A stretch of 64,000 nt of DNA from Lacinutrix venerupis. Lineage in GTDB: Bacteria > Bacteroidota > Bacteroidia > Flavobacteriales > Flavobacteriaceae. The stretch's first letter is position 1. Each line of letters begins with the position of its first letter. The position numbers and the translations under genes were made by a program. Below the pieces are notes generated by a model. It worked only from the letters and a program-made list of their open reading frames with translations, did not search any database and was not told where the DNA came from. Positions 7,878 through 15,901 of this stretch are shown here, in pieces. Location of the stretch: NCBI RefSeq assembly GCF_003663945.1, contig NZ_RCCH01000002.1, forward strand, positions 312,612-376,611. Reading direction: 5' to 3'.

Positions 7878-8771
7878 ATGAAAGCATATATATTTCCAGG
7901 TCAAGGCGCTCAATTCTCAGGAATGGGCTTAGACTTATACGAAAACTCACCAGAAGCACAACATTTATTTGAAGATGCTAACGAAATTTTAGGTTTCAAT
8001 ATTACAGACATAATGTTTGAAGGTACTGCTGAAGCTTTAAAAGAAACTAAAGTTACACAACCAGCCATATTTTTACACTCTGTAATCTTAGCAAAAACTT
8101 TAGGCGAAAAATTTAAACCAGATATGGTTGCTGGTCATTCTCTTGGAGAATTTTCTGCACTTGTTGCTAACGGAGCTTTAACTTTTGAAGACGGTTTACG
8201 TTTAGTTTCGCAACGTGCTATAGCTATGCAAAAAGCTTGCGAAATACAACCAAGCACTATGGCTGCAGTTTTAGGGTTAGAAGATGCTTTAGTTGAGAAA
8301 ATTTGCGCAGATACAGAAGGTATTGTTGTTGCAGCAAATTACAATTGCCCAGGACAGTTAGTAATTTCTGGAGAAATTGATGCCATAAACAAAGCTTGTG
8401 AAAACATGAAAGAAGCTGGAGCAAGACGCGCATTGGTACTACCTGTTGGAGGAGCTTTTCATTCTCCAATGATGGAGCCTGCTAGAGAGGAGTTAGCTGC
8501 TGCAATAGAGAATACAACCTTTGGCAAACCTAATTGTCCAATATACCAAAACGTAACTGCAAATGCTGTAATTAATGAAGCAGAGATTAAAGCAAATTTA
8601 ATTTCGCAATTAACTGCTCCTGTACGTTGGACACAATCTGTAGAACAAATGATTAAAGATGGAGCTACTCTATTTACAGAAGTAGGACCAGGAAAAGTTT
8701 TACAAGGTTTAGTTAAAAAAATAAACCGAGCAGCAGAAACTACTTCTGCAACAATAGAAAGCGCTTCTTAA
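7878..8771 (+). CDS. fabD: Malonyl-CoA:ACP transacylase
   Basis: 297 aa from ATG 7878. FabD loads malonyl groups onto acyl carrier protein for fatty acid synthesis. The start MKAYIFPGQGAQFSGMG is the canonical N-terminus, which rules out the longer upstream frame. The nucleophile is Ser88 in GHSLGEFSAL, the catalytic His lies in GGAFHSPMM, and the conserved arginine in LVSQRAIAMQ. lspA begins 1 nt after its stop, so the two are cotranscribed. Confidence 0.97.
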   Translation: MKAYIFPGQGAQFSGMGLDLYENSPEAQHLFEDANEILGFNITDIMFEGTAEALKETKVTQPAIFLHSVILAKTLGEKFKPDMVAGHSLGEFSALVANGALTFEDGLRLVSQRAIAMQKACEIQPSTMAAVLGLEDALVEKICADTEGIVVAANYNCPGQLVISGEIDAINKACENMKEAGARRALVLPVGGAFHSPMMEPAREELAAAIENTTFGKPNCPIYQNVTANAVINEAEIKANLISQLTAPVRWTQSVEQMIKDGATLFTEVGPGKVLQGLVKKINRAAETTSATIESAS

Positions 8772-8772
8772 T

Positions 8773-9258
8773 ATGAAAAAAAACAGAACGCTATTTATTA
8801 TTTTAATTATAATATTTAATATTGCTTTAGACCAGATTTCTAAATTTTGGATTAGAGCCAATGTAACTCCAGGTACTCAATCTGAAATTTTAGGTGATTA
8901 TTTCACACTTCATAATGTAGAAAACTCAGGTGCATTTTTAGGACTAGGAAGTGATTTTAGTCCTATACTAAAAATAGTATTACTTAATGTTTTACCTATA
9001 ATTGTATTAACATTGGTCTTATTCCATATATTTAGAGATAAAACATTAGATAAATTCTCTCTTATAGGATTCTGTTGTATTATTGGTGGAGGTATTGCAA
9101 ATTTGTATGATCGTGTTGTTTACGGACACGTAACAGATTTCTGGCACATAGATTTAGGAGGTGTTTTTAGAACAGGTATTTTTAACCTAGCAGATGTGTC
9201 TGTTATGGTTGGAATGGGACTACTTATTCTAGGAAATTTCTCAAAGAAAAAAGCATAA
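8773..9258 (+). CDS. lspA: Lipoprotein signal peptidase (signal peptidase II)
   Basis: 161 aa, the usual length. It has four predicted membrane helices and both catalytic aspartates of this aspartic protease: Asp113 in NLYDRVV and Asp141 in FNLADVSV. The conserved DQISKFW and VENSGAFLGLG segments are also present. It removes signal peptides from prolipoproteins in the inner membrane; this window encodes many such lipoproteins (SusD, SusE, GH30, ApbE, TamL). It follows fabD by 1 nt and is followed by a strong terminator. Confidence 0.97.
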   Translation: MKKNRTLFIILIIIFNIALDQISKFWIRANVTPGTQSEILGDYFTLHNVENSGAFLGLGSDFSPILKIVLLNVLPIIVLTLVLFHIFRDKTLDKFSLIGFCCIIGGGIANLYDRVVYGHVTDFWHIDLGGVFRTGIFNLADVSVMVGMGLLILGNFSKKKA

Positions 9259-9293
9259 AAAAATCCCGATAGTTTTATCGGGATTTTTTTTGT
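9258..9293. terminator. Bidirectional terminator after lspA
   Basis: AAAAAATCCCGATA pairs with TATCGGGATTTTTT around a short loop. The A and T runs allow use by lspA (+) and the small gene at 9303-9494 (-). Confidence 0.88.
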
Positions 9294-9302
9294 TTAATAT
9301 GT

Positions 9303-9494
9303 TTATCTAGCTAACACACAATCTTCACAATCTTTTACTTCTCCATAATACGTTTCTCTGTATTTGTGTAAAGTTTTAATTGGAATACCTAAAAATTGCT
9401 TTTTTATGTAAGTCACCTTAGCAGTTAAAAGTCCCATTTTAGGAGTAAATCTGTTTTCTTGAATTGTTTCTCTTTTAATTTGTATCAGTTTCAT
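9303..9494 (-). CDS. Small uncharacterised protein
   Basis: 63 aa from ATG 9494 (MKLIQIKRETIQ). A longer in-frame start at 9527 would add 11 residues of unlikely sequence. The protein is basic, with no membrane segment, and ends in CEDCVLAR; the CxxC pair could bind metal, but nothing else supports that. I do not recognise the family. Its own gap and the shared terminator suggest an independent short transcript. Confidence 0.6.
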   Translation of the reverse strand: MKLIQIKRETIQENRFTPKMGLLTAKVTYIKKQFLGIPIKTLHKYRETYYGEVKDCEDCVLAR

Positions 9495-9665
9495 AATATC
9501 TATTTCATTATAATACAAAGAAACCAAGATTATATGTTAATCGCAAATTAAACGCGTTAAGCCTTTGTTAATCAAACAATTAATATTATATCTATAATGA
9601 TACTGTATTATAATTATTAGACTCGCAAACAGACAGAGCTATCTTTTAGAATATGATAATAGAAA

Positions 9666-10679
9666 TTAAAGCGTTTTTTGCCATTTCCAAGCAGAAAGAA
9701 TAGCTTCATCAAGTGTAAATTTTGCTTTCCAACCCAAAATTGTATTCGCCTTACCTGTATCGGCATAGGCAGACATAATATCTCCCTGCCTTCTTTCTAC
9801 AATTTTATAATTCAATTTTTGGTTAGCAACACGCTCAAAAGATTTAACAACTTCTAGTACAGTACTTCCTTTTCCTGTTCCAAGATTAAATATTTCAAGA
9901 TTACTTTTATTGCCTTTATTTAATAATCGTTGTATTGCGATTACATGAGCACTAGCAACATCTTCAACATGTATATAATCTCTAATACAAGTACCGTCTT
10001 TTGTTGGATAATTATTTCCAAATACCGACAATTGCTTAAGCTTCCCTACTCCTGTTTGCATAATATAAGGTACAAGGTTTTGAGGTACTCCTGTAGGCAA
10101 CTCTCCTATTTTTGCAGATTTATGTGCTCCTATTGGGTTAAAATAACGTAAAGCGATAGCATTAAATCTTTTATTAGCTTTACATATATCTGCTATTATA
10201 GTTTCTCCTATTTGCTTGGTTTTTCCATATGGAGATTCGGCTTGTTTAATAGGAGATTCTTCGGTAATTGGCATAACATCTGCCTGCCCATATACTGTGC
10301 AAGACGAACTAAAGATAAAATTTATACTTTCCTTTTTATTTAATTCCTGTAAAAGATAAACCAAGGTATTTATATTATTTTCATAATATAATAATGGTTT
10401 TTCTACACTTTCTCCAACTGCTTTACTTGCAGCAAAATGAATAACATTAGAAATATCATCATGCTTCTGTAAAAACTCTTGAATTTTATTTTTCTCTTTT
10501 AAATCGAAATTTTCAAACTCTGGTTTTACACCAGTAATAGAGACAATTCCTTCTAATACTTTAAGTGTTGAGTTAGAAAGATTATCTATTATTACTACTT
10601 TAAAACCTGCTTCTTGTAAAGCAACTACAGTATGCGAACCAATATAACCTAATCCTCCTGTTACTAATATTTTTGGCAT
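9666..10679 (-). CDS. galE: UDP-glucose 4-epimerase
   Basis: 337 aa, typical GalE length. The NAD-binding motif GGLGYIGSHTVVAL is at the N-terminus, the active-site YxxxK is in SPYGKTKQIGE near residue 152, and family motifs ALRYFNPIGAH and GTCIRDYIHVEDVA follow. It interconverts UDP-glucose and UDP-galactose in the cytoplasm, supplying sugars for polysaccharide or lipooligosaccharide. The next gene upstream on the same strand is a sugar aminotransferase and waaA lies beyond, a loose envelope-sugar group. Confidence 0.95.
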   Translation of the reverse strand: MPKILVTGGLGYIGSHTVVALQEAGFKVVIIDNLSNSTLKVLEGIVSITGVKPEFENFDLKEKNKIQEFLQKHDDISNVIHFAASKAVGESVEKPLLYYENNINTLVYLLQELNKKESINFIFSSSCTVYGQADVMPITEESPIKQAESPYGKTKQIGETIIADICKANKRFNAIALRYFNPIGAHKSAKIGELPTGVPQNLVPYIMQTGVGKLKQLSVFGNNYPTKDGTCIRDYIHVEDVASAHVIAIQRLLNKGNKSNLEIFNLGTGKGSTVLEVVKSFERVANQKLNYKIVERRQGDIMSAYADTGKANTILGWKAKFTLDEAILSAWKWQKTL

Positions 10680-10795
10680 TATTCTAATACTTAAATCTTT
10701 TATTTTATCACCTCCTAATACCTGTGTAAGAAGAAAATTATACGCTATAGTTCTAACTTTTAGCTATTAAATGCCAAAATTTATAACTAAATATT

Positions 10796-11920
10796 TTAAT
10801 TATCTATAAATTCTATAACAGTTTTTGTTATAAATTCTATTTGATCGTCTTCTAATTCTGTATGCATTGGTAATGAAATTACTTCTTTAACCAACTGGTT
10901 TGTAACTTTAAAATCGGCTTCATTATACCTAGAATCCATATAAGCCTTTTGCTTATGTAATGGTATTGGATAATATACACCACATGGAATACCCTTATCA
11001 TTTAAATGTTGTACTAAAGCATCTCTATCTGCATCAATAATTTTTAAGGTATATTGATGGAACACATGGTCTCCAGAACGTTTTGGAATAATTATATGCT
11101 GGATATCTTTAAACGCCTTATCATATTTGGCTGCAGCTTCTTTTCTTTTATTATTATAAGTATCTAAATGTGGTAATTTAGCGTCTAAAACAGCGGCTTG
11201 AATAGAGTCTAATCGAGAATTTACACCTACAACATCATGATGATAACGCTTGTACATACCGTGGTTTACAATACCACGAAGTGTGTGTGCTAAATCATCA
11301 TCGTTTGTAAAAATTGCTCCGCCATCACCATAACATCCTAAGTTTTTAGATGGAAAAAACGAAGTTGATGCAACATGTCCAATAGTTCCAGACATATGTT
11401 TTTCTCCTTTACTATTGGTGTATTTTGCTCCAATAGCCTGTGCATTATCTTCTATTACGAATAAATTATTTTGTTTTGCAATTTCCATTATTGCATCCAT
11501 GTTGGCACATTGCCCAAATAAATGAACAGGAACTATTGCTTTAGTTTTAGGTGTAATAGCACGCTTAACAGCTTCTATATCAATATTAAAATCGTCTGGA
11601 TTAACATCTACTAAAACAGGAGTTAGATTTAAAAGTGCAATAACTTCTACTGTTGCAGCAAATGTAAAATCTACAGTTATAACCTCATCTCCTGGTTTTA
11701 AACCAAGTCCCATCATTGCAATTTGCAGTGCATCTGTTCCATTTGCACAAGGTATAACATGTTTAACACCTAAGTAGTTTTCTAAATTTTTTTGAAACTC
11801 ATGAACTTTTGGTCCATTTACAAAGGTTGTTGTTTCTAAAACTTCTTGAATAGAGTCATTAACCTCTTTTTTTATTTGGGTATATTGACCTTTTAAGTCA
11901 ACCATTTGTATTTTTTTCAT
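10796..11920 (-). CDS. DegT/DnrJ/EryC1/StrS family aminotransferase (nucleotide-sugar type)
   Basis: 374 aa PLP enzyme. The N-terminus MKKIQMVDLKGQY, the ANGTDALQIAMMGLGLKPGD loop, the aspartate in VIEDNAQAIGA, and the PLP lysine in SFFPSKNLGCYGDGGA are all typical. Members usually transaminate keto-sugar nucleotides to make amino sugars for surface glycans; the exact sugar cannot be read here. It is divergent from waaA, sharing a 128-nt intergenic region with two palindromes, and is upstream of galE on the same strand (116 nt gap). Confidence 0.9.
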   Translation of the reverse strand: MKKIQMVDLKGQYTQIKKEVNDSIQEVLETTTFVNGPKVHEFQKNLENYLGVKHVIPCANGTDALQIAMMGLGLKPGDEVITVDFTFAATVEVIALLNLTPVLVDVNPDDFNIDIEAVKRAITPKTKAIVPVHLFGQCANMDAIMEIAKQNNLFVIEDNAQAIGAKYTNSKGEKHMSGTIGHVASTSFFPSKNLGCYGDGGAIFTNDDDLAHTLRGIVNHGMYKRYHHDVVGVNSRLDSIQAAVLDAKLPHLDTYNNKRKEAAAKYDKAFKDIQHIIIPKRSGDHVFHQYTLKIIDADRDALVQHLNDKGIPCGVYYPIPLHKQKAYMDSRYNEADFKVTNQLVKEVISLPMHTELEDDQIEFITKTVIEFIDN

Positions 11921-11964
11921 TTGAAATATTATCTAAGATTAAAATAAACATTAATAATGCTTAT

Positions 11965-12000
11965 ACCTATTGAATAGGTGAACGAATTTACAAAATTCGT
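11965..12000. promoter_or_regulatory. Two tandem perfect palindromes in the divergent promoter
   Basis: ACCTATT-G-AATAGGT (11965-11979) is followed 2 nt later by ACGAATTT-ACA-AAATTCGT (11982-12000). They lie midway between the divergent aminotransferase and waaA genes, with no T tail. Paired operators controlling both directions are a reasonable reading. Confidence 0.45.
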
Positions 12001-12048
12001 AAATGCTAAACAATGAATTATGTATTTTAGCGCAAAGCATTTTTAAAA

Positions 12049-13284
12049 TTGAATTTATTGTACTCTTTTGGAATATTTATTACTGGTTTAGTATTAAAAA
12101 TTGTAGCACTTTTTAACACTAAAATAAAACTTGGTGTGCAAGGTCGTGCCAATACATTTTCTACTCTAAAAACCAACATATTAAGTAACGATAAGACACT
12201 TTGGTTTCATTGTGCCTCCTTAGGCGAATATGAGCAAGGATTACCTGTTTTTTCTGAACTAAGAAAAAAATATTCTAAACATAAAATAGTTTTATCTTTT
12301 TTCTCTCCTTCTGGTTACGAAATAAGAAAAAATGCTCCTTTTGCAGATGTTGTAGTTTATCTTCCATTAGATAGTAAAGCAAATGCAAGAACATTTTTAA
12401 ATATTGTAAATCCAGAATTAACCGTATTTGTTAAGTACGAAATATGGCCAAATTTTTTAAATGAGCTAAAAAAAAGAAATTTAAAAGCTATATTAATTTC
12501 TGCTTCTTTTAGAAAAAATCAATCCTTTTTTAAATGGTACGGTAAGCAAACAAGAAAAGCTTTATTTGCTTTCGAGCATATTTTTACTCAAAACGAAGTG
12601 TCTAAAACACTTTTAAAAGATATTAATTATAACAATGTTACAGTTTCTGGAGACACTAGGTTTGATCGTGTTTCAAACCAATTAAAACAAGACAATACTT
12701 TAAATTTTATAGAGGAATTTAAAAATAATAATTTATGTGTAGTTATTGGTAGTTCTTGGCCTGAAGACGAAAGACTAATTATTAATTATATAAATACTTA
12801 TTCTAACAAGAACATAAAATTTATTATTGCTCCTCATAATATTAAGTCTACACAAATTGAAGAACTAAAGAATAACATTTCTAAATCTTCTATTCTTTTT
12901 TCTAAAAAGGAAAATAAAGCTTTAGAAAATTATCAAGTCTTAATTTTAGATACTATTGGCTTATTAACTAAAGTGTATAGTTATGCAGATATTGCTTATG
13001 TAGGTGGAGCTTTAGGCACAACAGGATTGCACAACACCTTGGAAGCTGCAGTTTTTGGAGTTCCTATAATAATAGGTAATAACCATAAAAAATTCCCTGA
13101 AGCACAATCGATGATTGATAATAGAGGAATGATTTCAATATCTAACCAAGAAGAATTAAATAAAGCTTTAAATCTATTTATAACTAATCAAGCCTTAAGA
13201 ACTGAATTTGGAACAAATAATTTTAAATTTATAGAAAAAAATAAAGGAGCGATAATCCAAATACTAGACTTTTTACGTATTTAA
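12049..13284 (+). CDS. waaA: 3-deoxy-D-manno-octulosonic acid (Kdo) transferase
   Basis: 411 aa from a TTG start at 12049; an in-frame TAG at 12028 rules out anything longer, and the N-terminal membrane anchor (YSFGIFITGLVLKIVALF) would be lost with later starts. It transfers Kdo from CMP-Kdo to lipid A. Family motifs: CASLGEYEQGLPV, FVKYEIWPNFLNELKK, SASFRKNQ, GSSWPEDE and AYVGGALGTTGLHNTLEAA. A TATTTTAG element at 12023-12030 could be its -7 box. It stands apart from the divergent aminotransferase gene but fits the same envelope-sugar theme. Confidence 0.93.
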   Translation: MNLLYSFGIFITGLVLKIVALFNTKIKLGVQGRANTFSTLKTNILSNDKTLWFHCASLGEYEQGLPVFSELRKKYSKHKIVLSFFSPSGYEIRKNAPFADVVVYLPLDSKANARTFLNIVNPELTVFVKYEIWPNFLNELKKRNLKAILISASFRKNQSFFKWYGKQTRKALFAFEHIFTQNEVSKTLLKDINYNNVTVSGDTRFDRVSNQLKQDNTLNFIEEFKNNNLCVVIGSSWPEDERLIINYINTYSNKNIKFIIAPHNIKSTQIEELKNNISKSSILFSKKENKALENYQVLILDTIGLLTKVYSYADIAYVGGALGTTGLHNTLEAAVFGVPIIIGNNHKKFPEAQSMIDNRGMISISNQEELNKALNLFITNQALRTEFGTNNFKFIEKNKGAIIQILDFLRI

Positions 13285-13396
13285 TCTGAAGTTATTGCAT
13301 TTAATAAGAAAATGTTAAAAAATATAAATTAAAAATGTTAAAATTAATTTGCAAAATAGTAATTTCACATCTAAATTAATTTAAAACTAAAAACCA

Positions 13397-13675
13397 ATGA
13401 AAAAATTATTATTTAGCGCTGCTTTATTATTAGCACTTAGCGCAACGTTTACATCTTGTAGAGAAGAAGCTGAAAAAACTGGAGATGCATTAGAAAATGC
13501 AGCTGATGCAACTGGTGATGCTATTGAAAATGCAGCTGAAGAAACAAGTGAAGCAGCAGAAAGTGGGTTTGAAGCAGCAGGAGAAGCTATTGATAATGCA
13601 GTAGAAGAAACTGAAGAAGCTGGTGAGTCTATTAAAGAGGCTCTTGAAGAAGCAACTGATGACGACAAAAACTAA
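13397..13675 (+). CDS. Small acidic lipoprotein with five 11-residue repeats
   Basis: 92 aa. Signal peptide with lipobox at residues 18-21 (FTSC), so the mature protein should be lipidated at Cys21. Residues 28-82 are five consecutive 11-residue units: TGDALENAADA, TGDAIENAAEE, TSEAAESGFEA, AGEAIDNAVEE, TEEAGESIKEA. The pattern predicts an amphipathic, strongly acidic helix resembling LEA-like or apolipoprotein repeats. No enzyme motif is present. It is monocistronic with its own terminator. The antisense frame over the same bases is a shadow of the repeat. A stress or envelope-spacer role is only a guess. Confidence 0.8.
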   Translation: MKKLLFSAALLLALSATFTSCREEAEKTGDALENAADATGDAIENAAEETSEAAESGFEAAGEAIDNAVEETEEAGESIKEALEEATDDDKN

Positions 13676-13693
13676 TTAGAATACTAGATAGTT

Positions 13694-13730
13694 AAAAAGC
13701 TCAATCCATTTGGATTGGGCTTTTTTTTTA
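13694..13730 (+). terminator. Rho-independent terminator
   Basis: Stem AAGCTCAATCC with GGATTGGGCTT around an ATTT loop, followed by an unbroken T run. It ends the lipoprotein transcript. Confidence 0.9.
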
Positions 13731-13810
13731 CATTTAAAATTGGAAGATTTTTATAAGTATGATAATTTTAAAAAAACCAGTATCTTCATTGCTAATAAAT
13801 TAGCATTAAA

Positions 13811-14779
13811 ATGAAGCATATTGCAACCAAATATACAAGAAGAGATTTTACCAAACTTTCTGCATTAGGTTTAGCAAGTATTCCACTATTATCATTTACA
13901 CCAACTCTAACTGTTAAAAATTTTAATGCTCCTAAAGAGTTAGATATACATTTATTTTCTAAACACTTACAATTTTTAGATTACGATAACATGTCTGCAG
14001 CTGCTGCAAATATGGGATTTAATGGTTTAGACCTTACCGTAAGACGAAAAGGACATGTACTTCCTGAAAATGTTATTTCAGATTTACCTAAAGCTGTAAA
14101 AGCTATGATAAAACATGGGCTTAAACCAAAAATGCTATCGACAAATGTTTGGGATGCTAACAACGTTGAAAATAAGAAAGTACTAAAAACAGCTAGTGAG
14201 CAAGGCTTCACACATTATCGTACAGATTGGTTAAAATATCCAGAAAACAAATCTATTACAGATAGTCAAGCCTTATTTGGAAAACAAGCAACAGAGCTAG
14301 AAATACTTAATAAAAAACTAGGACTTATAGGTGGTTATCAAAACCATGCAGGAAACCATGTTGGAGCTCCAATTTGGGATTTAATTCCTATTCTAGAAGC
14401 TACTAATGGTAAAAATATAGGTTGCCAATATGATATTAGACATGCAGTTGTAGAAGGTAGCCAAAGTTGGGAGCTTGGTTTTAAACGCATATTACCATTT
14501 ATTAACTCGATAGTATTAAAAGATTTTATCTGGAAAAAAGTAAATAATAATTGGAAACTTATTAATGTCCCTTTAGGAGAAGGCATGGTAGATTTTAAAC
14601 GCTATTTTTCGTTATTAAAAAAACACAATGTAAATGTACCAGTATCTTTACACGCAGAATATGATTTAGGTGGTGCAGAAAAAGGAAGTTCTACAATTAA
14701 AATAGACAAAAAAGAAGTGTTTAACTATTTAGAAAAAGACTTAATTTTTATTAAAGAGACTTGGAAAAACGTTAAATAG
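13811..14779 (+). CDS. TAT-exported sugar phosphate isomerase/epimerase-like TIM-barrel protein
   Basis: 322 aa. The N-terminus carries a twin-arginine motif (TRRDFTK) and a hydrophobic stretch ending near LLSFTPTL, so export by Tat is likely. The rest fits the xylose isomerase-like TIM barrel (AP endonuclease 2 superfamily): AAANMGFNGLDLTVRRKGH, GYQNHAGNHVGAPIWDL, and metal-ligand candidates in QYDIRHAVVEG and SLHAEYDLGG. The substrate is unknown; relatives act on sugars or inositols. It is a single-gene unit ending in a hairpin. tatA is at 53.8 kb in this window. Confidence 0.8.
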   Translation: MKHIATKYTRRDFTKLSALGLASIPLLSFTPTLTVKNFNAPKELDIHLFSKHLQFLDYDNMSAAAANMGFNGLDLTVRRKGHVLPENVISDLPKAVKAMIKHGLKPKMLSTNVWDANNVENKKVLKTASEQGFTHYRTDWLKYPENKSITDSQALFGKQATELEILNKKLGLIGGYQNHAGNHVGAPIWDLIPILEATNGKNIGCQYDIRHAVVEGSQSWELGFKRILPFINSIVLKDFIWKKVNNNWKLINVPLGEGMVDFKRYFSLLKKHNVNVPVSLHAEYDLGGAEKGSSTIKIDKKEVFNYLEKDLIFIKETWKNVK

Positions 14780-14808
14780 TTTTTAAAAAACTTATTTATA
14801 AAAATTAT

Positions 14809-14838
14809 AAAGCTTCAGAATAAATCTGAAGCTTTTAT
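14809..14838 (+). terminator. Rho-independent terminator
   Basis: AAAGCTTCAGA (14809-14819) pairs with TCTGAAGCTTT (14825-14835), then a short T-rich tail. It closes the TIM-barrel gene. Confidence 0.75.
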
Positions 14839-15054
14839 ATTTTGCTTTAGACAGAAATGTTTCTTTTTAGCGATTCTTTAAAAAAATCAATTACTTTATG
14901 TTTCATTCCTTCTTGCGTGTTACAATATAGAAATACAATACATATACTAAAACAAGTATTTTATTAAAATACTATGCTATATTAACTAAAAGTTATGACA
15001 ATGATTATTATATGTTACTAGACTAAATTTAAATTCTATTATTAAATACAGAAA
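14839..15054. other. Intergenic region with possible coding remnant and a palindrome
   Basis: On the minus strand, about 14845-14950 reads CIVFLYCNTQEGMKHKVIDF, then FKESLKRNISV and a stop, with an upstream stop shortly before; it resembles the C-terminal end of a protein, but no parent family is recognised. AGTATTTTA-T-TAAAATACT (14955-14973) is a perfect 9/1/9 inverted repeat. No complete gene is seen. Confidence 0.3.
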
Positions 15055-15080
15055 GGAGAATAGCTTTACAACTATTCTCC
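15055..15080 (-). terminator. Hairpin terminator of the DUF6515 gene
   Basis: GGAGAATAG (15055-15063) and CTATTCTCC (15072-15080) form a perfect 9-bp stem with an 8-nt loop, 46 nt past the stop of the minus-strand gene. The T tail on the minus strand is short (TTTCT). Confidence 0.6.
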
Positions 15081-15125
15081 TCTCCAACCATCAACTAACT
15101 AACCAAAAAATATATCTTTTTTTTA

Positions 15126-15716
15126 TTATTCCATTTCTATTATACCAACAACTTCATAAGCTCTAGTACCATCTATCTGTACTTTTTCATATAATATATT
15201 TGCATATTCGTAAAACGTTTCATCGTTTATAACAACCTTTTCATAATCGTCTGGCAACTCATAAACAATTGTTCCAACTTCTGGATCTACAACTTCATAT
15301 TGGTTGTCTATTTGAATATAAAATATACCATGAGCATTGTAATAGTTATAATTATTAAAACGAACTCTTTTATAGTTTACAGGTAAAGTTTTAATTCTAA
15401 AACCAACCTTTGGTGCTATTACAATATAACGACCTCTAGATTGTGTATAATACTTATTATTAGCATAATAATAGTTTTGTCCTTTGTGTGTAACAACGGT
15501 TCTGTTTGGCACATTCCTAACCGAAACCACTTTACGTTTAGGCGTTTTATAAGTTACTTTTGTACTTGGTACACGCTTAGCAACTGTACGTTTAGTAGTT
15601 GTAACTTTTCTACTATTATTATTTGTTGTTGTTCTTCTTGTTTGTGCTTCTGCTTGAGTTGCAAATGCTACCAGTAATACTGCTGGTAGTATGTATGCTT
15701 TTATAAACGTTTTCAT
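15126..15716 (-). CDS. DUF6515 family exported protein
   Basis: 196 aa. A signal peptide (residues 1-24, ending ATQAEAQ) precedes a basic, Thr/Arg/Lys-rich stretch (TKRTVAKRVPSTKVTYK) and then repeated Tyr-rich units such as YYYANNKYY, YNYYNAHGIFYIQ and YEVVDPEVGTIVYELPDDY. This alternation of YYY..G.FY and VV.P..G..V..LP is the DUF6515 pattern; function is unknown. Its promoter region holds a 14-bp-arm palindrome (15748-15783) and one copy of a repeat (15821-15885) also found upstream of tolC. That suggests control by the LytTR system encoded beside it. Confidence 0.75.
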   Translation of the reverse strand: MKTFIKAYILPAVLLVAFATQAEAQTRRTTTNNNSRKVTTTKRTVAKRVPSTKVTYKTPKRKVVSVRNVPNRTVVTHKGQNYYYANNKYYTQSRGRYIVIAPKVGFRIKTLPVNYKRVRFNNYNYYNAHGIFYIQIDNQYEVVDPEVGTIVYELPDDYEKVVINDETFYEYANILYEKVQIDGTRAYEVVGIIEME

Positions 15717-15747
15717 AATTTAAAGGTTTAAAATTCAACTTTATTTT

Positions 15748-15783
15748 ACTATTAATACTAAGACGTTTATTAGTATTAATAGT
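15748..15783. promoter_or_regulatory. Perfect 14-bp-arm inverted repeat upstream of the DUF6515 gene
   Basis: ACTATTAATACTAA (15748-15761) pairs exactly with TTAGTATTAATAGT (15770-15783), loop GACGTTTA. It lies 32 nt before the start codon, in the expected 5' leader or promoter. It could be an operator or an mRNA stem-loop. Confidence 0.5.
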
Positions 15784-15820
15784 TTAAAAGTATTTGAAAT
15801 ATTTCTGTTAAAAAATGAAA

Positions 15821-15885
15821 ATAGACCGTTAGCTAAATTGTATCTACTAAATCGATAATTTTATAGATGAGATATTTTTGAAGAG
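15821..15885. repeat. Imperfect direct repeat, copy 1 (upstream of the DUF6515 gene)
   Basis: This copy aligns with 22699-22761 over its whole length: both begin ATAGAC, have TAC.AAATCG at the same distance, then GATGAGAT and TTTTTGAA.AG. From ACTAAATCG to GATGAGAT about 22 of 28 positions agree without gaps. It lies 105-169 nt before the DUF6515 start and just past the end of the LytTR regulator gene. Confidence 0.6.
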
Positions 15886-15901
15886 ACCAAATCTTAGCAA
15901 A

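Noticed and set aside
10708-10716. Perfect Shine-Dalgarno-like AGGAGGTGA on the minus strand upstream of galE
   Set aside because: It is 28 nt before the galE ATG, with no start codon at proper distance, in a phylum that rarely uses SD pairing; probably chance.
13387-13668. 93-codon open frame antisense to the repeat lipoprotein
   Set aside because: It is a low-complexity Ser/Ala shadow produced by the 33-nt repeat on the other strand; the plus frame has a proper lipoprotein signal and terminator.
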